A DNA stretch of 64,000 nucleotides, from positions 3,553,501-3,617,500 of the forward strand of contig JAWHQI010000148.1 in the NCBI GenBank assembly GCA_033032865.1, written 5' to 3'. Source of the DNA: Dactylorhiza incarnata (lineage: Eukaryota > Streptophyta > Magnoliopsida > Asparagales > Orchidaceae). Below, piece after piece: positions 1 to 10,800 of this stretch. Position 1 is the first letter of the stretch; every line of letters starts with the position of its first letter. The translations under genes were made by a program, and so were the position numbers. The notes beneath the pieces are model-generated. The model worked only from the letters and a program-made list of their open reading frames with translations. It searched no databases and was not told the DNA's origin.

Positions 1-91
1 AGGTGCATGTGGTCGATTAAGCGCGAGGAAGCGCATTGTAATGGTATGTAATCTACCTATAATGTATCAAAAGTAGTTAAAGATAGCATCT
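1..91. other. Unassigned left edge
   Basis: I recognise no gene or repeat in these bases; the first tandem-repeat unit starts just after them. Confidence 0.4.
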
Positions 92-527
92 AGGTAAGAC
101 CTCGAATAGAGACCACTCGCCTGGGCTTGTTGATGTCGATCGCTGGGAGGTCTGTCGGGTATATTCATTTTAGGTTAAGTCCTCGACTGGAGACCACTCG
201 GCCAGGCTTGTTGATGTCGGCCGCTGGGAGGCTCGTCGGGTAGATTTATTTGGGTTGGTAAGGCTTCGAGAAGAGAAACCAGTCTGGGGAGGTGTTGAGT
301 TCCTCTGCCTCCACGTGAGTTAATCTCCTAAGACGAGGACTGGTTCTTCGCCCCCAGCTGGTTTGGAAAGGTGTTGAGTTCCTCTGCCTCCAGGTGAGCT
401 GAGCTCCTAGGACGTGGACTAGTTCTCCGCCCCCATGTTGTTTGGGAAGGTGTTGAGTTCCTCTGCCTCTAGGTGAGATGAGCTCCTGGGATGTGAACTG
501 GTTCTCCACCACCAGTTGGTTTGGAGA
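92..527. repeat. Degenerate tandem repeat of about 80 bp
   Basis: Two units near 92 and 172 share the phrases GAGACCACTCG and CTTGTTGATGTCG with a spacing of 81. Three further units begin with GGTGTTGAGTTCCTCTGCCT at 291, 370 and 449, exactly 79 bp apart, and the next array joins at 528, again 79 bp on. No coding potential is evident. It looks like the left part of the satellite-rich U3 that continues to 1905. Confidence 0.8.
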
Positions 528-1905
528 GATGTTGGGTTTTCTTCCACCTCAGGTCGAGTTCGGCTCGACTAGAGGTGTTGGGTTTTCCTCCACCTCAGGT
601 CGAGTTTAGCTCGACCAAAGGTGTTGAGCTTTCTCCACCTCCAGTTGAGTTCGGCTCACAGGAGGGTTGTTAAGTGAAGAAAGGTTTGCCTTCCAACTCA
701 GGTCGAGTTCGGCTCAACTAGAGGTGTTGAGTTTTACTCCACCTCAGGTCGAGTTTAGCTCGACAAAAGGTGTTGAGCTTTATCCACCTCCAGTTGAGTT
801 CGGCTCACAGGAGGGTTGTTAAGTGGAGAAAGGTTCTCCTTCCACCTCAGGTTGAGTTTGTCTCGACTAGAGGTGTTGAGTTTTCCTCCACCTCAGGTTG
901 AGTTTAGCTCGGCCAAAGGTGTTGAGCTTTCTCCACCTCTAGTTGAGTTTGTTTCATAGGAAGGTTATTAAGTGGAGAAAGGTTTGCCTTCCACCTCAGG
1001 TCGAGTTCGGCTCGACTAGAGGTGTTGAGATTTCCTCCACCTCAGGTCGAGTTTAGCTCGACCAAAGGTGTTGAGATTTCTCCATCTCCAGTTGAGTTCG
1101 GCTCACAGGAGGGTTATTAAGTGGAGAATGGTTCACCTTCCACCTCAGGTCGAGTTCGGCTCAACTAGAGGTGTTGAGTTTTCCTCCACCTCAGGTCAAG
1201 TTTAGCTCGATTAAAGGTGTTGAGCTTTCTCCACCTCCAATTGAGTCTAGCTCATAGGAGGGTTGTTAAGTGGAGAAAGGTTCGCCTTCCACCTCAGGAC
1301 GAGTTCGGCTCGACTAGAGATGTTGAGTTTTCCTCCACCTCAGGTCGAGTTTAGCTCGACCAAAGGTTTTGAGCTTTCTCCACCCCCAGTGGATTTCGGC
1401 TCACAGGAGGGTTGTTAAGTGGAGAAAGGTTCGCCTTCACCCCAGGTCGAGTTCGGCTCGATTGCAGGTGTTGAGTTTTCCTCCACCTCAGGTCGAGTTT
1501 AGCACGACCAAAGGTGTTGAGCTTTCTCCACCTCCAATTGAGTCCAGCTCACAGGAGGGTTGTTAAGTGGAGAAAGGTTCGCCTTCCACCTTAGGCCGAG
1601 TTCGGCTCGACTAGAGGTGTTGGGTTTTCCTCCACCTCAGGTTGAGTTTAGCTCGACCAAAGGTGTTGAGCTTTCTCCACCTCCAGTTGATTTTGGATCA
1701 CAGGAGGGTTGTTAAGTGGAGAAAGGTTCGCCTTCCGCCTCAGGTCGAGTTCGGCTCGACTAGAGGTGTTGAGTTTTCCTACACCTCAGGCCGAGTTCGG
1801 CTCGACTAGAGGTGTTGAGCTTTCTCCACCTCCAGTTGAGCTTGGCTCACCGGAGGGTTGTTAAGTGGAGAAAGGTTCGCCTTCTGCCTCAAGTCATGTT
1901 CAACT
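528..1905. repeat. 149-bp tandem repeat array with trimeric substructure
   Basis: The marker GGAGGGTTGTTAAGTG or a variant recurs at 661, 810, 959, 1108, 1257, 1406, 1554, 1703 and 1852, so the period is 149 bp with one single-base deletion near 1429. Each unit holds three related subunits of about 46, 45 and 58 bp, each carrying a CCACCTC-AGGTCGAGTT-like core. One more unit occurs at 24710-24900 on the far side of element A. The array probably belongs to the U3 of an LTR whose TATA box lies at 25474. Confidence 0.9.
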
Positions 1906-3007
1906 GAAAAGCTTGGCAAGAGTTTATATAGGATATAGTCTAAGTCACCCAGAGGGGGGTGAATAGGTTTCTTTTGTTTTAGGCTTAGTGTTTTCTGAAT
2001 TTAGGTTAGTAAAATATCAAGCACAGAAAATACAAAGAGATTTATAGAGGTTCCTCAAGACAGGGTTCCTTGAGTAGTCCTCTTTCCCCCTTCACCTTTC
2101 TAACAATGAGTTAGATAAGGCCAACTTCTCCAAACTCAGCTCCAAGAGCCTACATCACAGATCCCACAGGATCTCTCAGGTTTTCCCAAACCCTACCTCA
2201 GGCACAATAGCCCTACCTCAGATCACACGATGATCCTACCTCAAGCTGACCTCTTAGCTCTACAGCTCAGGCCAATCAGCCTTACACACTCAGGCAATAA
2301 AGCCCTACAGTCTCAAAACACACAAGTTCCTACAGATGATATAATAAAGGATTACAAATAGAAGGGAGAAGAGGTCAAGCCTTGGTCTTCTTCTTCTTAA
2401 CGGCTGTTGTTGCAGACTTGAACCAGGGAGGAGAAGTGCTACTCCAACTTGATTCTTCTTGATCAGCCCTTCGGATGATGGACTGGATTAACTTGCTCTT
2501 TCTTGAGATGAATCAAGATAAGCAATCTCTTCTATCCTTGCAGCCTTGTGTAATCAGTTCTTGGCTGCCGATAATGATATAGTGAATGTCTTCTTTCTTG
2601 TGTGCTGGAGAGTAAAAGTGCATTGCTCAACCCTAACTTATTTCTTTTATACTCCACTGATCTTAAACGGCTCTTAGCTGTCCTTCAGACAGGTATGGGA
2701 GTGATTGGTGGACCCCAAGAAGCCTTTCTGCAGCTTGCGCCAAAAGCAGAACCTGCCAGATCACTTTTGAATCTGTCTCAGCGGTTGGGCTGAGATAGCC
2801 AGCCTTCTCAACGGTTGCATCTGTCCCGTCCCAGCGGATCCACTGATACAGACAGTTATCTTAAAAGTTTTCTTATATCTACAGCTCATCTGGCCCAGAC
2901 TCCTTCTCAGCGGCTCCTGGCCTTGTCTCAGTGGTTCAACTGAGATTGAGAGCTTGTCTCAGCGGTTTTGACAGTAAACCAACTGATCATATATCACACC
3001 ATGGTTT

Positions 3008-3533
3008 TGTTGGGTTTTCTACAACCATACATCATATGTAGGCGCAGCGGAAATAACGAGAACAACCCAAAAGAGTTTTCAGATCGAGCCTTTTCGCGAG
3101 AGAGAGAAACGACGGAAGTGTTCCGGCTGTTCTCGTTCCATCCGCCGATCGACGTTCCGCCGCCGCTAGTCGCCGCCGCCGGTCGCCGCCTCCTCTGGAT
3201 CGGACCTAGCAGTCCGTGAGGACGTTGGGAGCTTCCTTCTCTGACCTAGTTCTTGTGCGACAAAAGCTAGGGTTCTTCATCGCTTGTGTGGACTTCTGTA
3301 GAGGGATCGATCTATTTCGATCCTTGAAGAACTCAAAGCAGATTTCGGATTTCTCTTTGGAGCACCTAGGTTGGATTCGATCCAACTCCACTAAGGTAAT
3401 TTATGCCTAGTAGTTTTTGATTACTTCTTGATTCATTTTCATGGCCCGATCGAAACTCTTTTGGGTTGTTCTCGTTATTTCCGATGCGCCTACATATGAT
3501 GTATGGTTGTAGAAAACTCAACAGTGGTATCAG
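3008..3533 (+). repeat. Element B 5' LTR with long terminal inverted repeats
   Basis: The 526-bp LTR runs from TGTTGGGTTTTCTACAACC to GGTTGTAGAAAACTCAACA. Its first and last approximately 66 bases are near-perfect reverse complements, reaching inward to AACAACCCAAAAGAG (about 3061-3075) and CTTTTGGGTTGTT (about 3459). An LTR normally ends in only a few inverted bases, so this one could fold into a long hairpin. A tRNA-Met-type primer site follows one base later. Confidence 0.85.
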
Positions 3534-3534
3534 A

Positions 3535-3546
3535 GCTAGGTTGCGG
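3535..3546 (+). promoter_or_regulatory. Primer-binding site of element B (initiator tRNA-Met)
   Basis: TGGTATCAGAGC lies one base after the LTR end at 3533. It matches the 3' end of plant initiator tRNA-Met exactly and fixes the element's direction as plus. Confidence 0.92.
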
Positions 3547-3659
3547 CCATGAATGTTGTTTCAGAAGTTAGGTTATTCCAGTACGTGCAAATCTAGGTAT
3601 TTGGAAGCGTTCGAAATGTCAAGATTTCTTCCTGGAACATCAAAGGTTGATGATTTTTC

Positions 3660-3850
3660 AAGGGAATTCGGCGGTTCAGGTCAGTTCGATGAAAGGGATT
3701 CGCCGAATTTATATAGCCGAATCAGGTCATTTCGATGAAAGGGTTTCGCCGAATTTATATAGCCGAATTCATATAGACGAATTCGTCGATATGGTTTCGC
3801 CGAATTCGGTTAATGTGATTAGTCGAATTCGGCGAATGTAAATCTAGACA
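3660..3850 (+). repeat. Leader hairpin array built on TTCGCCGAA-like words
   Basis: The leader contains repeated words such as TTCGCCGAATTTATATAGCCGAA and GAATTCGG in alternating orientation that can pair into short stems. The reverse complement of 6737-6900 contains recognisably related text (GCCGAATCAGGTCA, AAGGGTTT), so the same hairpin family occurs inverted at both ends of element B. No protein is evident. Confidence 0.7.
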
Positions 3851-3939
3851 GATTTTTTGTTTTTTCCCTCTGGTCTGTGGATAGTCAATTTTATGCCTTG
3901 CGTATGAAAGGACGTGATTAGGGCTTCGATATACACGGT

Positions 3940-4402
3940 TTTCAGATCGAGCCTTTTCGCGAGAGAGAAATGACGGAAGTGTTCCGGCTGTTCTCGTTCC
4001 GTCCGCCGATCGTCGTTTCGCCGCCGCCGCTAGACGTCGCCGCCGGTCGCCGCCTCCTCTGGATCGGACCTAGCAGTCCGTGAGGACATTGAGAGCTTCC
4101 TTCTCCGACCTAGTTCTTGTGCGACAAGAAGTTAGGGTTCTCCATCGTTCGTGTGGACTTCTGTAGAGGGATCGATCTATTTCGATACTTGAAGAACTCA
4201 AAGCAGATTTCGGATTTCTCTTTGGAGCACCTTGGTTGAGTATTGACTCAATCCCGCGAAGGTATATATTGTATTTACTTTGCTTATCTCTTGAATCATG
4301 AAAACCGCAAGATCCGTTGATCTCTTTTTGGGTTGTTCTTGTTTATTCCGTTGCACATATTTGATATGTCATCCCTTATGAAGGGGTATAGAAAACCCAA
4401 CA
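3940..4402 (+). repeat. Second, 5'-truncated LTR inside element B
   Basis: From TTTTCAGATCGAGCC at about 3940 the sequence follows the LTR interior beginning near 3078, including the GCCGCC-rich tract and GATCGATCTATTTCGAT, and ends GAAAACCCAACA at 4402. About 70 bp of the LTR head are missing. It diverges clearly from the first LTR near its end, so it is a related rather than duplicate copy. A primer site follows at 4404. Confidence 0.8.
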
Positions 4403-4403
4403 G

Positions 4404-4415
4404 TGGTATCAAAGC
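4404..4415 (+). promoter_or_regulatory. Second primer-binding site in element B
   Basis: TGGTATCAAAGC follows the second LTR by one base and differs from the tRNA-Met complement at one position. Confidence 0.8.
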
Positions 4416-5548
4416 AAGGTTGCGGTCAAGTGCGTGTAAATTGGGACATTTAGAAGCGTTCTAAATGCCCTAATTTCTTCTTGGAATATCACATTTGATG
4501 TGATTTTGTGTGGTTTCTGGTGGTGGGATTTCAAAATTTTGGTCGGGACTCTGCCCCGCACCCCGCACCCCGCACCCCGCAGGGGCGCTGCCCCTTGGAC
4601 CCTGTTAGGGGCTCTACCCCTAAGACCCCGCCAGGGGCGCGGCCCCTTGGAACCCCTCCAGGAACGTCTGGGATTTCGTGGCAACTTCTAATTGTTAGAA
4701 ATTGTTGTCTCCTTAGCAGTAACCGTCCCTCAAGTGGTTAATGAACCCTTGTATTGTTTTGGATTTTGAATCCAACAATGAGAGACGAGCTTGTCTACTG
4801 CTTTAAGTCGAGTTGCCTTTGCCTTTGTCCAGTGCATGTAAATCTGAAGATTTGGAAGAGTTCTAAATGTCCAGATTTAGCCCTTTCGTCTATCAAAGGT
4901 TGATAGTCTTATGTTGTGCACATAAGGGATGCATGTGGATTTTAGAAAATTGTTTTTCTGTTGATGTGCACATTGATCAAATGTTGATCATGGTTAAGTG
5001 TTAACTTGCTATTAAAATCCCTTCATCAAATATTAAGTATTCGGATGCCTTCCGATGGATGACACTCTTCCTGCCTCGATCGATGAAGTGTGGGCTTGCC
5101 AAAGCAAGGTGCATTAATCTATCTTGGTAAGGGTGCGAGCGGATAATTGTGATATCCCACTGTCGACATCGGGTCAAACTTAACTAGGTGACCTCAAAGG
5201 TTGAGTGCCTAGACGCATAGGGTTGGCATGCTCCATATGATGGATGTGAATAAAGAGTTATTCACCAACCATACAAGAGTTGCATAGTGATGCAATTGAC
5301 AAATGTTGTCTACCTAAATAACAGCATTATGAGAGAAACGCCAAAGCAGACTCGTGGTGTTGGTGAAATACGGATCTTGTCCACTAAGAGAGTAGCTCGC
5401 ATAAACTCTCCGAATCGATATCAAGGGTTATTGATTTGATTAAAATAGTGGGAGCTATTTAATAAAAGTCCTTATTAAAATATATATATAATGTATTTTG
5501 AAATATAGTACTAAAATTTTACTTTGCAAAATTCCTTGTAGAATTTCC
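4416..5548 (+). other. Noncoding leader of the second B element
   Basis: This lies between the primer site and the gag start. It includes a C-rich, nearly repetitive patch at 4555-4665 (CCCCGCACCCCGCACCCCGC and GGGCGCTGCCCC-like inverted words). No convincing ORF; it is the 5' untranslated leader of the element. Confidence 0.6.
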
Positions 5549-6748
5549 ATGGCAAGTGGATCTCACTCCACCCTATCCCTGAGAGCTATTCTTGAGAAGG
5601 ACAAGCTCAACGGGACGAATTTCCTAGACTGGTTCAGGAACCTAAGAATTGTTCTCAGGCAAAAGCGTAAGCTCTATGTCTTGGAAGAAGATCCCCCCGA
5701 AGAGCCAGCCTCTAATGCACCACGTGCAGATAAAGATACTTATAAGAAGTATGGAGATGACTCCTTGGATGTAGAATGTCTCATGCTCGCAACCATGAAC
5801 TTTGAGCTTCAGAAGCAACATGAGAACATGAGCTGTTACGATATGGTGGAGCACCTGAAGAAAATGTTTCAAGGGCAAGCTCGCCAAGAGAGGTTTGATA
5901 TATCCAGGGCGTTATTTCAGTGTAAGATGGGAGCTCGGGACCCAGTTGGAACTCACGTACTCAAGATGATTGGGTATATAGAGAGCCTTGAGAGACTGGG
6001 GTTCCCGTTGGGCCAAGAGTTGGCCACTGATCTGATCCTGCAATCGTTGCCGGACAGTTACGAGCAGTTTGTCTTAAATTACAATATGAATGAAATTGAC
6101 AAGACACTGCCCGAGCTCCTAGGCATGTTGAGAACTGCCAAAATGAATATGAAGAAGGCCAAGCCTGCCAGCCCCATACTGATGGTGCATAAGAGCAAGG
6201 GCAAGGCCAAGGGATTCAAGAAGACGAAGATTGGATCTAAGTCTCCTCTTGACCCCAAGTCTTCAGCACTGAAAATGAAAGGTTTGGCTAAGGAAGGGAA
6301 GTGCCACCATTGTGGTAAGGCAGGGCACTGGAAGCGGAACTGTCCCCTCTACATTGAGGATCTGCAAAAGAAGAAAGGAAGTATGACTTCCACTTCAGGT
6401 ATTTTCGTTATAGAAATAAACCTTTCTGCTCCTTCATCCCGGGTATTGGATACCGGATGTGGTTCTCACATTTGTATAAATGTGCAGGAACTGAGAAGGA
6501 GAAGAATGCTGGGTAAAGGGGAGGTAGACCTGCGCGTCGGGAATGGAGCAAGAGTTGCTGCCGTCGCCGTTGGTGTTTACTGTCTTTCTTTGCCCACAGG
6601 GCTTGTAATAGAACTTGATAATTGTTATTATGTTCCGGCCATAACTAGAAACATTATTTCTATTTCATGTTTAGACATGATTGGTTTTTCTTTCTTAATT
6701 AAGAACAATTGTTGTTCTATTTATAAGAATGATATTTCGCCGAATTGA
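5549..6748 (+). pseudogene. Gag and start of protease of a Ty1/copia polyprotein, truncated
   Basis: I start at the ATG at 5549 (MASGSHSTLSLR), typical for copia gag, rather than the in-frame ATG 17 codons upstream. Residues up to about 210 form the Gag capsid-like region. A CX2CX4HX4C zinc knuckle (CHHCGKAGHWKRNC) begins near residue 252 and would bind the genomic RNA. The protease follows, with DTGCGSHIC as the likely active-site D-T/S-G region. The frame is open but runs into unrelated hairpin sequence near 6736 and stops at 6748, so the later protease, integrase, RT and RNase H are gone. Confidence 0.85.
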
Positions 6749-7128
6749 CCTGATTCGGCTAAACCCTTTAGTCGAATCTGTAATAAATTCGGTTAATCAT
6801 ATTGGCCGAATTTCATTAGTCGAATCAACAAAATTCGGTTATTCACATTAGCCGAATTTGACACAATTCGGTTAAACCCTTTAGCCGAATTTGTCATGTA
6901 TAAACCCATTCGTTTAAACCCTTTAAACGATTTCCCGTTGAGACATTCTCAACTTAATTCCAAGCAGTCACAGGATTGGTCCTCCACTCATATCCAATAT
7001 GAGTAAGGCCAACACAATCCTTTCTCCAATTTCTCCAAACGCTTTTATGTGCGACCCTATAGGCTCATATTGCGTTGGCAGCAAGACTAACTGTTGATTG
7101 CTTTGAGATCATCTCAGAAACTCCAACA
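6737..7128 (-). repeat. Partial LTR-like end with palindrome array
   Basis: Read on the minus strand the segment starts TGTTGGAGTTTCTGAGATG like an LTR head. Toward 6737 it contains repeated palindromes of the type TTCGGCTAAACCCTTTAGCCGAA (stems of 8-10 bp around CCC). No second copy occurs in the window. It provides the right end of the B insertion. Confidence 0.6.
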
Positions 7129-7250
7129 GGTTTGTCCTAGTCATGCATTGTCATGAGATAGAAATAAGGTTTATCAAATACAACTTGTACTTAGCATTGA
7201 GTGTGAATCCTCTTCAAATCAGGGAAACATGGAGGGTCATTTTCCCAACA

Positions 7251-7264
7251 ATCTCCCCCTATTT
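7251..7264 (-). promoter_or_regulatory. Polypurine tract of element A
   Basis: On the minus strand AAATAGGGGGAGAT directly abuts the LTR start TTGTTGGG/TGTTGGG. This is the plus-strand DNA primer and confirms that A runs on the minus strand. Confidence 0.9.
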
Positions 7265-7698
7265 AAAGAAGGCAGAACACCCTCAAATGCTATAGTACAT
7301 TACTCAGAAATTCTTGATATGTGGCATTGCTATAATGAGTTCAACATATCATGCTTAGTGCATCAGTCATTTTACAACAGATAGTTGTTATGACTGTATT
7401 TGTACCACAGAGTTTAATCAATCCATCAGTAAGATTTGATAAACATAACAATGCAACATAGATTAAATTATCCAATAAAAACAGGGTAAGGTTTAGTTAT
7501 AACTCAGATTTAGCTATGATACAAGCTGATTACATTAACAGTCCATCAATTGCAATCCAGATAGAATAATAACTCAAGGTTCAGTTTGCATTCATATATT
7601 CATAAACTATTTTAGACAAAGTATGATTAAGTTTGCATCCACACAGTCATAAGTCATTATAGTTCAATATCATTTATATACATAAAATATTTCTACAT
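7265..7698 (-). other. 3' untranslated region of element A
   Basis: AT-rich sequence between the end of ORF3 and the polypurine tract. I see no ORF or repeat in it. Confidence 0.6.
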
Positions 7699-9061
7699 TC
7701 ATTCAAAGCTTTCTCTTCTTATAAGAAGAACATTCAGGAGAATCAACACTGCTTCTTTCCCTTTGACTGAAGCATCATCCATGTCATCAGCAACAGTGTT
7801 ATCTTGACCTGGAAGCTTCTTCTTTTCAGCATTGGCAGTCTTGATATCAGCAATTCTTTTCTTGTTCTCTTGCCTTTTAAAATACATAAATGGCTTTGGG
7901 ATGTATTTAGAAGGCATCCTTCTTGGGTTATCTTTTCTTACAAGAATGACTTTGAATACTTTATCTCTTTTTGTGTTCCTCTCTAGATGCTTTATCCATT
8001 CCTCAGATAGATATTGCTTATCAATGTCTTTACCTATTTGTCCATGGCTTAGTCAGGCATTTAGAATTATCTCTTTGGAGTCATCACTCCAGTATTCAAA
8101 ATCAGGGTCTCTACTGTGTTCATCCCTTTGTTTGGCCATGAATTCCTCAGTGAGCAATACATGCTCTCTTTCTCTTCTCTTTTTCAGTCTCTCATTTTGT
8201 GTTATTGCCTCTTGATGAGGGAAATCCTAGTCTTCTGCCCTATTAACATCTAGGATAGGAAGATTCAGAGCTATCCTTGTACCTTGTAGAACTTTCAGGG
8301 TAAGGTCGGAATTTACAATTGCATTTGTGTCCTCCCCCTTTCTTGCTTCTTCATAGATTTGTTGATGGAGGTATTGCTTAGCTGCTGTTATTGTGCCAGA
8401 GAGGGTTTGGAACACATTCTCAAAGTCAGCTTGAAGCACATCTTTTAACTTTCCAACTTCTTTATTCAAGTGGGAAGAGGTGGTTCTTTCAGCAATTGAT
8501 TGGGAGACAATTGCAATTTCTGCCCTCAGCTCTTCCTTGTACCTGTCAGCATCTTCATTTAACTGCATAGCAGTTGAATAGACATACTCTTGAAGATGTT
8601 TGGCTGACTTCTCTATCACCTCATCTGTTTGACTTACATAATTCTTGACATATCTCATGTCCTGTTCATACAGCTGGAGGTGTTTGTCCATAGATCTTAA
8701 AATGGTATTCTGAGAAATTACTGATTTTTCAGCAAGGTCAAACCATTTGGTCATTTGTTTGTTGTATATCTCAGTGTTCTCCTTTATTTCCTTGACCTCA
8801 GACATCGCTTCATCCTTCACATTCTTGATGGACTGATCAACATATTCCCTGACTGATGTAACTGATTGAACTATATGTGACTGCATGGAAGAGAGATGGG
8901 ACTGAAGCAACAGGTTGATGGCACTGAGAAGATTCTCATTGGAAGAGATGGAAGAAGAGGCTTGCTGAATATTGATCATGGAGGCTGGGGACCTAGGTGA
9001 GCTTGGAGGGTTGATGAGGTTGAGCACTGGGATGACTGGGGGTTCAGGTAAGACAGTAGCT
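7699..9061 (-). pseudogene. Element A ORF3, distal part of last exon
   Basis: Minus-strand frame that continues the proximal part of ORF3 (15506-17137) with no frame change once element C and one TAGCT copy are removed. It begins in a Pro/Ser-rich segment (around PPSSPRSP), then about 200 residues of heptad-like, charged helix (QSIKNVKDEAMSEVKEIK), a predicted coiled coil, and a basic tail. There is an in-frame TAG at about 8227 and a TGA near 8052, so the C-terminal approximately 180 codons are cut off. No signal peptide or clear membrane segment is visible. The coiled coil recalls the env-like ORFs of Sireviruses, but the function is unknown. Confidence 0.65.
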
Positions 9062-10200
9062 TGTTAAAAAACTTGAGGTCCGGAGATGAAGTAAAAAATG
9101 CGGAATCACTTCACAAAACCTTTCACAAATGTAGCACAACAATGACAATGGGAAGACTGAATAGTGCTTTGATATTAAATATCTCTTTACAAAGCGAGGT
9201 ATACATGGCGAGACATGATTCATAAGAATCACAGAGGAGAGAAACACAAAACACAAAGGTAAACAAGCTGCAGCGACCTGGCAATTTGAGACCGCCAGAC
9301 CGCGCGAACAGACAAGCCAAACGGAAGCTCCTGAGACAGCGCGAACAGAGTACAAGCCGCACCTGCCAGACCGCAACCACAGACTGCGGACCTGCTGCTT
9401 TATTCCTCTGCTGAAAAACAAACAGTTCGTCCTTCTTGATCGCCCAGACCGCACGGTCTTGATCACAGAAGAAACCCACGAACTCTGAACAAGGAAACTG
9501 CTATCTACAACAGACCGCAACTCAAGACCACCTGGTCACTTAAGACCGCTTGATCAACTGAGTTCGCTGCACCAGATCAAGAACACCTAAATACAGTCCA
9601 CCCGGACTGGTTTATTCAAAGCTGGAAGAAAGGAGACAAGCTGACCGCGAGCTGCTAGTCGCTAACCTGCGAACACACAAACCGGTCAAACAAAATCTCA
9701 AACTGCACGACCTCAGAATGAGACCGGCACAATCAAGCCAACTTTGGTTCTTACAGTTCTCATTATTAATGATGGGCCCTGCACCCCTATTTATAGGCGA
9801 GTAGACGGATGTCGTCACCGCACAAACCGGGATATAATTACCGCCCATCAGATCGCAAGCGGTCTCGCAAAGTCGACCGCCCGAGCTCAGCATAGCTCTC
9901 AGCTCTTTATTAAACATTGCGGTTACAACCAAACCGCTCGGTCACCGTGGTCTCAACAAGGCAGACCGCCCAGTCTTCTTCCAAAGAAAGCAGACCAAGA
10001 ACATCTCGCCGACTTAGGACAAGTCGCCAGACCAACCCGTGCAAGCCTCCCGGACAGATAACGGTCTCCCAGATCAGACCGCCTCAACAAAACCACTGAG
10101 ATAGAACCGACCAGAGAACCAGCGCAGACCGCGCGGTCTCTGCGGTCTCCAATCCGCAGACGGACCAGCACTACTCCACTTTCACTCCAAAAATTTAACA
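9062..10200 (-). repeat. Element C 3' LTR
   Basis: Runs TGTTAAAAAACTTGAGG to AAAAATTTAACA on the plus strand and matches 14366-15505 throughout. TATA box (CTATAAATA on the minus strand) at 9788-9796. The U3 is dense in GACCGC/GCGGTC words, including the palindrome GACCGCGCGGTC near 10125. Confidence 0.95.
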
Positions 10201-10800
10201 CTCCACCTTAAAGTGGGAAGTGGAAGTCAGCCCAAGCAAACTCCGCAACCGACCAAATGGTCCCTTCGCCAGCGGCTTAGTAAATATGTCAGCAATATTC
10301 TCCTTGCTCTGCACATGCACCACAATCAGAGATTCCTCCAACACCTTCTCACGAATGAAATGGAGATGAATCTCTATGTGCTTCGTGCGCGCGTAACAAA
10401 CTGGATTGTTCACCAGTTTGAGAGCACTCTCATTGTCACCACGTAGAGAGTAGGACCTCGCACCTCCCTATGAATGTCCTCCACAAGCCTCCTAAGCCAG
10501 ATGGCTTCCAGAGCCGCCAAAGCCGACGCTTTGTACTCCGCTTCTGTGGTAGAGACAGACACAGAATCCTGCTTCTTTCTGCACCATGATATAGCTGTAG
10601 AGCCTGTCATAAAGACATATCCAGACGTCGACCTCCGATCATCTGAATTCCCTCCATAATCAGCATCCATGTAACCGTGCAAGCAAAAGCCTGAATCTCT
10701 CTCGTAGAAGAGACCCAAATCCGAGGTGGATTTAACATACTTCAATATACTCCTAGCCGCCACATGATGAGGCTTCTGAGGCTCTACCATAAACTGACTT
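10195..10800 (-). pseudogene. Element C RNase H domain
   Basis: The ribonuclease H domain removes genomic RNA from the RNA-DNA hybrid. Visible motifs in order: MDADYGG (first catalytic Asp), STTEAEY (Glu), then a region equivalent to the third Asp that is disrupted by a one-base deletion near 10440 which shifts the frame. After the shift the usual tail continues (ARTKHIEIHLHFIRE, ADIFTKPLAKG). The last codons run through the purine tract and the stop TAA at 10195-10197 lies inside the 3' LTR (TGT TAA are the first six LTR bases). Confidence 0.88.
10201..10212 (-). promoter_or_regulatory. Polypurine tract of element C
   Basis: Minus-strand TTAAGGTGGAG directly precedes the 3' LTR start TGTTAAA. 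It is short and weakly purine-rich, and also codes for the last residues of RNase H. Confidence 0.65.

Larger units (their letters stand above)
3008..7128 (+). mobile_element. Element B: chimeric, truncated Ty1/copia insertion
   Basis: It starts with TGTTGGGTTTTC at 3008 and ends with ACTCCAACA at 7128, flanked by the 5-bp duplication GGTTT, so both ends behave as one insertion. Inside are a plus-strand LTR and primer site, a second truncated LTR and primer site, a leader, a gag-protease ORF that stops abruptly at 6748, and then 392 bp that look like the start of an LTR in the opposite orientation. Integrase, RT and a matching 3' LTR are absent. Confidence 0.75.
1921..7250 (-). repeat. Element A 3' LTR, split by element B
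   Basis: Bases 1921-3007 and 7134-7250 align with the intact right LTR (23477-24704): both contain the AGAGGGG..GTGAATAGG motif, the region rich in CTCAGCGG palindromes, and the terminus TCATTTTCCCAACA. A TATA box (TATAAAAG, minus) lies at 2644-2651. The left copy starts at AGTTTATATAGG and lacks the first four bases (TGAT) of the right copy, so its outer tip is lost. Insertion of B duplicated GGTTT (3003-3007 and 7129-7133). Confidence 0.88.

Noticed and set aside
4409..4741. Pro/Arg-rich frames on both strands at the GC-rich patch
   Set aside because: Low-complexity CCCCGCACCCCGC leader sequence; overlapping on both strands.
8227..9027. A free-standing coiled-coil protein gene at 8227-9027
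   Set aside because: Its start is only an internal CTG/Leu context and the frame runs on from ORF3 across the C insertion; it is the distal part of ORF3.
9612..10201. Several 80-100-codon frames on both strands in the C LTR
   Set aside because: LTR sequence, overlapping on opposite strands, no motifs.
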